DNA from: UMGS1498 sp900552335
GTDB taxonomy: Bacteria; Bacillota_I; Bacilli_A; RF39; UBA660
Assembly (NCBI GenBank): GCA_902477075.1
Contig: CABSFU010000029.1
Coordinates: forward strand, 1 to 12,514
Direction of reading: 5' to 3'
Length of the DNA: 12,514 bases
Shown: positions 1 to 4,442 of the stretch, piece after piece
How the letters are laid out: the number at the start of each line of letters is the position of its first letter
How positions within the stretch are numbered: position 1 is the first letter of the stretch
Program-made: the position numbers and the translations under genes
Notes under the pieces: generated by a model
Database searches by the model: none
Told to the model about the DNA's origin: nothing
Seen by the model: only the letters and a program-made list of their open reading frames with translations

Positions 1-124
1 CTACTGCTGCTTTTTTCTTACTATCTTCTATTACATTCATTACCATTGGTACTGTTATTAATGTAATCACGGATAATATAACAATCACGGCTAATAATTC
101 AATTAATGTAAATCCTTTTTTCAT
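1..124 (-). CDS. Type IV prepilin-like protein, N-terminal part (runs off left edge)
   Basis: The first 41 codons are visible. The product starts MKKGFTLIELLAVIVIL, the classical class III (prepilin) leader: a short basic KKG peptide, cleavage after G4, then F as the new N-terminus and E at mature position 5, followed by a hydrophobic helix to about residue 28. Prepilin peptidase would cut at G/F, and the protein would then join a type IV pilus, a pseudopilus or a competence pilus. A GGAAGG Shine-Dalgarno sequence at about 134-140 favours the start at 124. An in-frame ATG at 133 is possible but lies directly against that sequence. Its neighbour xfp lies upstream on the same strand, with a terminator-like hairpin between them. 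The C-terminal globular part is outside the window, so the exact pilin type cannot be told. Confidence 0.85.
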   Translation of the reverse strand, partial: MKKGFTLIELLAVIVILSVITLITVPMVMNVIEDSKKKAAV

Positions 125-152
125 GTCCTTCATCCTTCCTTTTTATAGCAAC

Positions 153-183
153 AAAAAAGAAGAGGTATTTAAAATACCCCCCC
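153..183 (-). terminator. Intrinsic terminator or attenuator hairpin upstream of the prepilin gene
   Basis: Read on the minus strand, the bases complementary to 174-183 pair with those complementary to 159-168 around a 5-nt loop. The core is GGTAT/ATACC, extended by two G-C and three G-U pairs, and six T follow (complement of 153-158). The wobble pairs exist only in the minus-strand RNA, so the element is directional. It could end xfp transcripts, or act as an attenuator inside the prepilin leader. Confidence 0.65.
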
Positions 184-184
184 T

Positions 185-203
185 CGTTTGCATATAGCAA
201 ACG
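185..203. repeat. Perfect inverted repeat (hairpin) beside the terminator
   Basis: CGTTTGC at 185-191 and GCAAACG at 197-203 form a perfect 7-bp stem with a 5-nt loop. On the minus strand it lies immediately before the terminator-like hairpin at 153-183. No T-run follows it in either direction, so it is not a terminator itself. Confidence 0.6.
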
Positions 204-253
204 TTAAAAAATTCACTATCACAAACTATATTACTATTTTTATTTACACATCT

Positions 254-282
254 ATCTTATCAAAATTAAAATAATATTTCAA
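254..282 (-). promoter_or_regulatory. Possible promoter for the prepilin leader
   Basis: On the minus strand, TTGAAA (277-282), a 17-bp spacer and TAAGAT (254-259) with an upstream TGn extension. Transcription would start near 247, giving a leader of about 120 nt that contains both hairpins (185-203 and 153-183). AT-rich sequence makes chance matches common, so confidence is moderate. Confidence 0.4.
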
Positions 283-291
283 TCTATTTTT

Positions 292-2649
292 TCAATTTTC
301 CCATTTCCAATTTTTCACTTCTTCTAAATCATCGCCATATTCATGAATGTATTCTTTATGTTCTACTAACTTATCTTTACACCATTGATTTAGAATAGCG
401 CTTCTATTTCCTAACTGTGGTAAATATTTTAAAGCGTCCATTACTAAATGATAACGATCTAATTCATTTTGTACTCTCATATCAAATGGAGTTGTAATCG
501 TTCCTTCTTCTTTATATCCATGAACATGTAAATCTTTATTTGTTCTTTTATAAGTTAATTGATGGATTAAAGATGGATAGCCATGGAAAGCGAAAATAAT
601 TGGTTTATTTTTAGTAAATAATAAATCGTAATCTTCATCTTTTAATCCATGTGGATGTTCTAAATTAGATTGTAAACGCATTAAATCTACCACATTTACT
701 ACTCTTATTTTTAACTCTGGAAAATTTTTTCTTAAAATAGATACAGCCGCTAATGTTTCTAATGTCGGTGTATCACCACAACAAGCCATTACTAGATCTG
801 TTTCACTATTTTGGTCATTGCTGGCCCAATCCCAAATACCAATTCCTTGGGTACAATGTTTTACTGCTTGTTCCATATTTAACCATTGAGGACGTGGATG
901 TTTACTAGCTACCATTACATTGATGTAATTTTTACTCTTAATGCAATGATCAAAACAAGATAGCAAGCAGTTTGCATCCGGTGGCAAATACATTCTTACG
1001 ATATCTGCTTTTTTCGTTACTAAATGATTTAAAAATCCGGGATCTTGATGGGTATACCCATTATGATCTTGTTGCCAAATATGACTGGATAAAACAAAGT
1101 TTAAAGAGGCAATTGGAGCTCTCCACGATAGTTCTTTTGTAACTTTTAACCATTTAGCATGTTGGCTTGCCATAGAATCAATGATTCTAGAAAAAGCTTC
1201 ATAAGTATGAAAGAAACCATGTCTACCTGTAAGTAGATAACCCTCTAGCCATCCTTCACAAGCATGTTCTGAAAGATAAGAGTCAATTACTCTACCATCT
1301 TTGTTTAAAAATTCGTCTTTTTCATAAGTAGCGGCATTCCATTGCCTATTTGTTTTTTCAAACATATAATTTAATCGATTAGATAGAGCTTCATCTGGTC
1401 CAAATACTCTAAAATTACGTTTATCTTCATTTAGTGCAATGACATCTCTTACATATGCACCTAGTTCTTTCATATCTTGAGCCATAATGCTTCCTGGTTT
1501 TTCTACCTGAACACCATATTTTCTAAAGTCTGGCGTTCTTAATTCTTCTAATAATTTACCACCATTAGCATGAGGGTTGGAACCCATTCTTTTTTCACCA
1601 GTTGGCGCTAAAGCTTTTAATTCTGAAAATAAAGTTCCATTTTCATCAAATAATTCTTCTGGATGGTAGCTTTTTAACCAAGATTCTAATAATTTGATAT
1701 TTTCTTTGGAATGTTCTGAGATAATAATTGGTACCTGATGAGAGCGAAAACTATTTTCAACTGGAAGTCCATCTACTTCTTTTGGACCTGTCCATCCTTT
1801 TGGCGTCCTTAAAATAATCATTGGCCAAATTGGTCTTTCTAAAGAGGAACTTTCTTTTATTTTTTTAATTTTTTCAATAACAATATCTAATGTATAAGCC
1901 ATTTTTTGATGCATGATCATTTCATCATTTCCTTCGACGATGTATGGATCATATCCGCAACCTTTGAAAAAATGAATCAATTCTTCTTCACTAATTCTAG
2001 AGAAAACAGTTGGATTTGATATTTTATATCCATTTAAATGTAAGATTGGTAACACAACTCCATCTGTTTTAGGATTTAAAAATTTATTATAGTGCCAGCT
2101 AGTTGCTAGTGGACCAGTTTCTGCTTCTCCATCTCCAACTACACAAGTTGCTATTAAATTTGGATTATCTAAAACAGCTCCAAAAGCATGAGATAAACTA
2201 TATCCAAGTTCTCCTCCTTCATGAATAGAGCCAGGAGTCTCTGGTGCTACATGACTAGAAACACCTCCTGGAAAGGAGAATTGCTTAAATAGTTTTTGCA
2301 TTCCTTCTATATTTTCTGTAATGTTAGGGTAAACTTCACTATAGGTTCCCTCTAAGTATACATTGGATACAATAGCATTTCCTCCATGTCCAGGTCCAGA
2401 TAAATAAATCATATCTAAATCGTATTTTTTAATGATACGATTTAAATGGACATAAATAAAGTTTTGACCTGGGACAGTTCCCCAATGTCCAACAATATTT
2501 GTTTTGATGTCATCCATTGTAAGCGGCTCTCTTAACAATGGATTTTTTCTTAGATATAACTGTCCAACTGATAAATAATTAGCCGCTCTAAAATATCTAT
2601 CTATTTTATTTAATTCTTCATTTGTTAATACGTTGTGATATTCTTTCAT
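292..2649 (-). CDS. xfp: Phosphoketolase (xylulose-5-phosphate/fructose-6-phosphate)
   Basis: Thiamine-diphosphate enzyme that splits xylulose 5-phosphate (and usually fructose 6-phosphate) with phosphate into acetyl phosphate plus a triose or tetrose phosphate, in the cytosol. The product is 785 residues, normal for the family. Visible marks: GHWGTVPGQ at 54-62, GPGHGG at 85-90, the ThDP/Mg motif GDGEAETGP at 172-180, the family motif SEHACEGWLEGY at 460-471 and QDHNGYTHQDPGF at 527-539. The reading frame opens 24 codons earlier, but ATG 2649 is the start. It has AAAGGAG eight bases upstream, begins where the family begins, and the best promoter lies inside the upstream extension. The gene stands alone and is transcribed away from the tRNA-Met locus. 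No truncation or missing motif seen. Whether fructose 6-phosphate is also a substrate cannot be read from sequence. Confidence 0.97.
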   Translation of the reverse strand: MKEYHNVLTNEELNKIDRYFRAANYLSVGQLYLRKNPLLREPLTMDDIKTNIVGHWGTVPGQNFIYVHLNRIIKKYDLDMIYLSGPGHGGNAIVSNVYLEGTYSEVYPNITENIEGMQKLFKQFSFPGGVSSHVAPETPGSIHEGGELGYSLSHAFGAVLDNPNLIATCVVGDGEAETGPLATSWHYNKFLNPKTDGVVLPILHLNGYKISNPTVFSRISEEELIHFFKGCGYDPYIVEGNDEMIMHQKMAYTLDIVIEKIKKIKESSSLERPIWPMIILRTPKGWTGPKEVDGLPVENSFRSHQVPIIISEHSKENIKLLESWLKSYHPEELFDENGTLFSELKALAPTGEKRMGSNPHANGGKLLEELRTPDFRKYGVQVEKPGSIMAQDMKELGAYVRDVIALNEDKRNFRVFGPDEALSNRLNYMFEKTNRQWNAATYEKDEFLNKDGRVIDSYLSEHACEGWLEGYLLTGRHGFFHTYEAFSRIIDSMASQHAKWLKVTKELSWRAPIASLNFVLSSHIWQQDHNGYTHQDPGFLNHLVTKKADIVRMYLPPDANCLLSCFDHCIKSKNYINVMVASKHPRPQWLNMEQAVKHCTQGIGIWDWASNDQNSETDLVMACCGDTPTLETLAAVSILRKNFPELKIRVVNVVDLMRLQSNLEHPHGLKDEDYDLLFTKNKPIIFAFHGYPSLIHQLTYKRTNKDLHVHGYKEEGTITTPFDMRVQNELDRYHLVMDALKYLPQLGNRSAILNQWCKDKLVEHKEYIHEYGDDLEEVKNWKWEN

Positions 2650-2673
2650 GTGATTCTCCTTTACTATACGTTC

Positions 2674-2702
2674 ATTATATAATATTTTCATAAAAACTTC
2701 AA
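2674..2702 (-). promoter_or_regulatory. xfp promoter
   Basis: On the minus strand, TTGAAG (2697-2702), a 17-bp spacer and a perfect TATAAT (2674-2679). It predicts a start near 2667 and a leader of about 18 nt holding the AAAGGAG site of xfp. It rules out the longer reading-frame start at 2721. Confidence 0.75.
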
Positions 2703-2745
2703 CGTTTCTTCTGGAAAACAAAATGTATTTTTTTTAAAACAAGTA

Positions 2746-2774
2746 TTGTCAAACAATTTGAAATATGTTATCAT
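2746..2774 (+). promoter_or_regulatory. Promoter of the interrupted tRNA-Met gene
   Basis: TTGTCA (2746-2751), 17-bp spacer, TATCAT (2769-2774), about 43 bp before the tRNA 5' end. The promoter of the intact tRNA-Met at 3182-3210 resembles it closely: same AAGTATTGTCAA start, same spacing, both followed by TATATTG. It now drives only a 5' half tRNA. Confidence 0.65.
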
Positions 2775-2817
2775 TATATTGTTCAGTCAGTTATTGCCTT
2801 GAATATATTGAAATTAT

Positions 2818-2857
2818 GGCGAGATGGCTCAGTTGGCTAGAGCAATCGGTTCATACC
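2818..2857 (+). pseudogene. tRNA-Met, 5' half, interrupted in the anticodon loop
   Basis: Forty bases give the acceptor strand GGCGAGA, D-arm GCTC...GAGC, anticodon stem strand ATCGG and loop TTCATAC with anticodon CAT. Homology stops after TTCATACC at 2857. The missing 37 bases are at 4126-4162. Joined, they make a 77-nt elongator-type tRNA-Met with a fully paired acceptor stem (GGCGAGA with TCTCGCT, G-U at 1:72) and anticodon stem (ATCGG/CCGAT). The original promoter (2746-2774) is kept. As it stands this half cannot make a tRNA. Confidence 0.9.
2850..2857 (+). repeat. Left copy of the 8-bp integration core, TTCATACC (attL-like)
   Basis: TTCATACC in the anticodon loop of the 5' half tRNA. 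The same eight bases recur at 4118-4125, directly before the 3' half. Sequence outside the repeat is tRNA on the left and foreign on the right, as expected for a crossover in a tRNA anticodon loop by a tyrosine integrase. Confidence 0.75.
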
Positions 2858-2918
2858 TAATTAGCCACTGACTTAATTTATAAATTTAAAAATCAATTTT
2901 TACTAGATTTTATAAGGG

Positions 2919-2944
2919 TTTGCAAAGTTGCAAATTCTTTTTTT
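2919..2944 (+). terminator. Palindrome with T-run at the left end of the insert
   Basis: TTTGCAA (2919-2925), AG, TTGCAAA (2928-2934), then TTC and seven T. The stem is short with an AT-rich edge, so termination would be weak. It could stop transcripts from the promoter of the broken tRNA, or be a protein binding site near the element end. Confidence 0.4.
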
Positions 2945-2954
2945 AAAATTTTTT

Positions 2955-2976
2955 CAGGGAAATTTTAGGGAATTTT
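2955..2976 (+). repeat. Tandem 11-bp repeats, left copy (candidate integrase arm sites)
   Basis: AGGGAAATTTT followed directly by AGGGAATTTTT. The same pair, in the same orientation, occurs at 3961-3982, and similarity (TTCAGGG start, then T/A-rich TTTATTT-type sequence) continues for some tens of bases in both. Repeats of one helical turn near both ends in direct orientation resemble the arm-type sites of tyrosine-integrase elements such as the DR2 sites of Tn916. The assignment is by analogy only. Confidence 0.55.
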
Positions 2977-3050
2977 TTATTAAATTCTCTTTTTTTATTT
3001 ATGTTTATTTATACTTATTTAATTTTAATTATATTTTTTAGACAAAATAA

Positions 3051-3076
3051 AAATAGTCCTGTACTAGCGACTATTT
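3051..3076 (-). terminator. Hairpin with T-rich tail on the minus strand, no gene upstream
   Basis: AAATAGTC (3051-3058) and GACTATTT (3069-3076) form a perfect 8-bp stem with a 10-nt loop. On the minus strand the stem is followed by TTATTTTG, as in an intrinsic terminator. On the plus strand A-rich sequence follows. No minus-strand gene is left to terminate, which suggests a lost gene. Confidence 0.4.
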
Positions 3077-3088
3077 AACAATTTAACA

Positions 3089-3108
3089 ATAAATCAAGTA
3101 AGCAATAT
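3089..3108 (+). repeat. Left arm of a 20-bp perfect inverted repeat
   Basis: Exactly the reverse complement of 3212-3231, with 103 bp between the arms. The right arm is the leader of the intact tRNA-Met, from just after the -10 box to the base before the tRNA. The left arm is therefore an inverted copy of that leader. Confidence 0.8.
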
Positions 3109-3181
3109 GATGAAAAAGATACCAAAATTGATAAAGAAATGGTAATTTAGGCATTTTTTTAAGGAAATTTTGTGTTAAGTA

Positions 3182-3210
3182 TTGTCAATTAACAATATTT
3201 ATGATACTAT
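3182..3210 (+). promoter_or_regulatory. Promoter of the intact tRNA-Met
   Basis: TTGTCA (3182-3187), 17-bp spacer, TACTAT (3205-3210), ending 21 bp before the tRNA. It is visibly related to the promoter of the interrupted copy at 2746-2774. A start near 3217 would fall in the right arm of the 20-bp inverted repeat. Confidence 0.65.
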
Positions 3211-3211
3211 T

Positions 3212-3231
3212 ATATTGCTTACTTGATTTAT
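3212..3231 (+). repeat. Right arm of the 20-bp perfect inverted repeat
   Basis: Reverse complement of 3089-3108. It fills the whole space between the tRNA-Met -10 box and the first tRNA base. In a transcript containing both arms the repeat would sequester the tRNA leader. A transcript from the tRNA promoter would contain only this arm. Confidence 0.8.
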
Positions 3232-3308
3232 GGCGAGGTAATTCAGCTGGCTAGAATGATCGGTTCATACCCGATATGTCGGGGGTTCGAGTCCCTCCCT
3301 CGCTACCA
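3232..3308 (+). tRNA. tRNA-Met (CAT), intact, inside the inserted element
   Basis: Complete 77-nt tRNA with encoded CCA. Acceptor GGCGAGG pairs with CCTCGCT (G-U at 1:72), D-stem ATTC/GAAT, anticodon stem ATCGG/CCGAT with loop TTCATAC, 5-nt variable region, T-stem GGGGG/CCCTC with loop TTCGAGT, then A and CCA. The paired 1:72 position and overall similarity to Bacillus elongator tRNA-Met argue against the initiator, and the body does not look like tRNA-Ile2. The AT-rich D-stem differs from the GCTC/GAGC of the interrupted copy by compensated changes, so it is not a simple recent duplicate. Promoter at 3182-3210 and terminator at 3321-3345 make it an independent unit. It probably supplies the function lost from the split gene. 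Confidence 0.95.
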
Positions 3309-3320
3309 ATATGAGTAATA

Positions 3321-3345
3321 ATAGATAGAAATATCTATTTTTTTT
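3321..3345 (+). terminator. Intrinsic terminator of the intact tRNA-Met
   Basis: ATAGATA (3321-3327), GAAA tetraloop (3328-3331), TATCTAT (3332-3338), with T continuing to 3345. A perfect 7-bp stem plus T-run 12 bp after the CCA end. Confidence 0.8.
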
Positions 3346-3405
3346 ATACATTTTAATCTTATTTGACATATCAATACCATTGTATTACTATTTTTATCAA
3401 TAATA

Positions 3406-3414
3406 TGGTATAAT
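3406..3414 (+). promoter_or_regulatory. Extended -10 promoter of the 161-residue protein gene
   Basis: TGGTATAAT is a perfect TGnTATAAT extended -10 box, placing the start near 3421 and the SD GGAAAGGA (3437-3444) in a short leader. A second candidate, TTGACA (3363-3368) with 17-bp spacer and TACTAT (3386-3391), lies just upstream. The gene therefore has its own promoter after the tRNA terminator. Confidence 0.65.
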
Positions 3415-3452
3415 ATTATTAACAAAGATAGTTTGTGGAAAGGATATGAAAA

Positions 3453-3938
3453 ATGAAAAGTAAAAAAATTGCTAAAATTGTGATTATTATAATATTATTG
3501 ATTTTGTTAATACCTATACCTTTTAAACTAAAAGATGGTGGTACAGTTGAGTGGAAATCTTTAACTTATTCAATATCAAAAGTTAATAGTATTTATTCAA
3601 TAGATGATATTCGTATGGGTTATAAAAAAGGAGTTATAATAAAGATATTTAATATTACTGTTTTTAATAATTCAAAATATGATATTGAAAAAGAATTTGT
3701 CATTGTTGATAGTAGTAAAAATAACGAAAACTTTGCTTGTGATTCTGCTTTAGAAGAAATTTATAAAGATGATGAATATATTTATTACTTACCTTGTCAA
3801 AAGAGTCAATATATTAAAGTAATTTATGCCCCTAACGAATATCAAGAGGGATTAAAATCTTCACTAGAAGATGGTACAATTAAAATAAGCGATTTAGATG
3901 AGTTTAACATTGAATATATAAAAAAAGAAAGAAAATAA
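3453..3938 (+). CDS. Small membrane-anchored or secreted protein of unknown function, carried by the tRNA-Met element
   Basis: 161 residues with SD GGAAAGGA eight bases before the ATG. Residues 1-6 are basic (MKSKKI) and 7-22 are a very hydrophobic stretch (I/L/V), ending in PIPFKLKDGG: an N-terminal membrane anchor or uncleaved signal, with the rest outside. The exported part seems to have two sections. The first (about 24-78) has the pattern DGGTVEWKSLTYSI...GVIIKIFNITVFNN. The second (about 80-157) has the only two cysteines, C96 and C115, spaced to allow a disulfide, and a KISDLDEFNI motif. I recall similar halves in hypothetical proteins of other Bacillota but cannot name a family. It is the only protein gene of the insert, lies after the tRNA terminator with its own promoter, and ends 22 bp before the right tandem repeats. 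Function is unknown. Confidence 0.8.
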   Translation: MKSKKIAKIVIIIILLILLIPIPFKLKDGGTVEWKSLTYSISKVNSIYSIDDIRMGYKKGVIIKIFNITVFNNSKYDIEKEFVIVDSSKNNENFACDSALEEIYKDDEYIYYLPCQKSQYIKVIYAPNEYQEGLKSSLEDGTIKISDLDEFNIEYIKKERK

Positions 3939-3960
3939 ATTTAATGCTTAAAAAATATTC

Positions 3961-3982
3961 AGGGAAATTTTAGGGAATTTTT
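3961..3982 (+). repeat. Tandem 11-bp repeats, right copy (candidate integrase arm sites)
   Basis: AGGGAAATTTT followed by AGGGAATTTTT, identical to and in the same direction as 2955-2976. This copy is 22 bp after the stop codon of the 161-residue gene and about 135 bp before the right core. The left copy is about 97 bp after the left core. Confidence 0.55.
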
Positions 3983-4059
3983 ATATAAAATTATTTATAT
4001 TTATTTGAATTTACTTGAATTTACTTATATTTTATTTTATAATATATATCGGAGCGAAG

Positions 4060-4098
4060 CCTTATTTAATAAGGGAAACGGTAAAAAATAAACGGTAA
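4060..4098 (+). repeat. Short palindrome and AAACGGTAA direct repeats near the right end of the insert
   Basis: CCTTATT/AATAAGG (4060-4074) is a palindrome around a single T. It is followed by AAACGGTAA at 4076-4084 and again at 4090-4098, a 14-bp period. They lie just inside the right core and may be accessory protein sites. No matching copies were seen at the left end. Confidence 0.4.
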
Positions 4099-4117
4099 TT
4101 TAATTTAGGGCTTATTT

Positions 4118-4125
4118 TTCATACC
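4118..4125 (+). repeat. Right copy of the 8-bp integration core, TTCATACC (attR-like)
   Basis: Identical to 2850-2857 and to the anticodon loop of the intact tRNA-Met (3264-3271). Left of it is AT-rich element sequence that cannot pair with CCGAT; right of it the tRNA 3' half begins at once. Confidence 0.75.
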
Positions 4126-4162
4126 CGATAGGTCGAGGGTTCGAATCCCCCTCTCGCTACCA
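4126..4162 (+). pseudogene. tRNA-Met, 3' half, separated from its 5' half
   Basis: Anticodon stem 3' strand, variable region AGGTC, T-arm GAGGG-TTCGAAT-CCCCC, acceptor strand TCTCGCT, then A and CCA. The acceptor strand matches the 5' half at 2818 (A7-U66) at every position, while the intact inner tRNA has G-C there. The outer halves are therefore the original gene. The T-stem has one A-C mismatch, as expected for a sequence no longer under selection. There is no promoter or 5' half directly in front. The original terminator remains at 4173-4201. Confidence 0.9.
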
Positions 4163-4172
4163 TATGAAATTT

Positions 4173-4201
4173 AACTAATTCAAAATTGAATTAGTTTTTT
4201 T
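4173..4201 (+). terminator. Original terminator of the interrupted tRNA-Met gene
   Basis: AACTAATTC (4173-4181) and GAATTAGTT (4188-4196) form a perfect 9-bp stem with a 6-nt loop and a T-run to 4201. It begins 11 bp after the CCA end of the orphan 3' half. Confidence 0.8.
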
Positions 4202-4218
4202 GTAATAAAAACAAATAA

Positions 4219-4244
4219 AAATAAGGTTTCTCCTTATTTTTTTT
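4219..4244. terminator. Bidirectional terminator between the tRNA-Met locus and tetR
   Basis: AATAAGG (4220-4226), loop TTTCT, CCTTATT (4232-4238) and six more T. The minus strand has the same stem followed by TTTATTTG, so it can also end tetR transcripts coming the other way. Confidence 0.65.
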
Positions 4245-4251
4245 ACTTGCT

Positions 4252-4440
4252 TTAAAATTTAGAAGCTAACTCTGAATTATTAATGACAAAATTAGCTATT
4301 ACCTTTGATGGCAAATCAGATGCCATAATTCTTTTAATTTATCCAAAATGATATCATCATAATCACTGTACTACTTATTTACTATCCTTTTATTTTCCAA
4401 TACTCTTAAATCACTATTTATTTCAACTAACTTATTACAA
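4252..4440 (-). pseudogene. Decayed coding remnant downstream of tetR
   Basis: Between the stop codon of tetR and the terminator at 4219-4244 the minus strand reads like coding sequence with damage. One frame gives NCNKLVEINSDLRVLENKR, continues through one in-frame TAG and on to DYDDIILDKLKELW. A one-base shift near 4325 then gives MASDLPSKVIANFVINNSEL and ends in TAA at 4252-4254. A stop and a frameshift in otherwise amino-acid-like sequence suggest the tail of a lost gene. I cannot identify the family, and in AT-rich DNA such readings can arise by chance. Confidence 0.35.
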
Positions 4441-4442
4441 TT

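Larger units (their letters stand above)
2858..4125. mobile_element. Small integrated element (1,268 bp) splitting tRNA-Met and carrying its own tRNA-Met
   Basis: The segment separates two tRNA-Met halves that join exactly, and it is bounded by the direct repeat TTCATACC. Inside it are, in order: a short palindrome, tandem 11-bp repeats (2955-2976), a minus-strand terminator-like hairpin, a 20-bp inverted repeat pair, a complete tRNA-Met with promoter and terminator, a gene for a 161-residue membrane-anchored protein, a second copy of the tandem repeats (3961-3982), and short repeats near the right end. No integrase or excisionase gene is present, so it is a deletion remnant or moves with help from elsewhere. 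An alternative is two tandem insertions meeting in the anticodon loop of the inner tRNA (core copy at 3264-3271): one bringing a replacement 5' half, the other a replacement 3' half. The well-matched inner acceptor stem favours a single element carrying a whole tRNA. Confidence 0.7.

Noticed and set aside
2650..2721. Longer N-terminus for phosphoketolase starting at 2721
   Set aside because: The extension contains the xfp promoter and has no SD, while ATG 2649 has AAAGGAG and starts where the family starts.
3107..3145. Micro-ORF MMKKIPKLIKKW on the plus strand
   Set aside because: Twelve codons, no SD, overlapping the inverted repeat arm; probably chance in AT-rich DNA.
2955..3982. CRISPR array
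   Set aside because: Only two repeat pairs about 1 kb apart, directly adjacent 11-bp units and no spacers.
2858..4117. Group I intron in the tRNA-Met anticodon loop
   Set aside because: Introns in anticodon loops are known in bacteria, but both junctions carry the same 8-bp sequence, a complete tRNA gene lies inside, and I see no recognisable group I core or homing endonuclease. Integration of a DNA element fits better.
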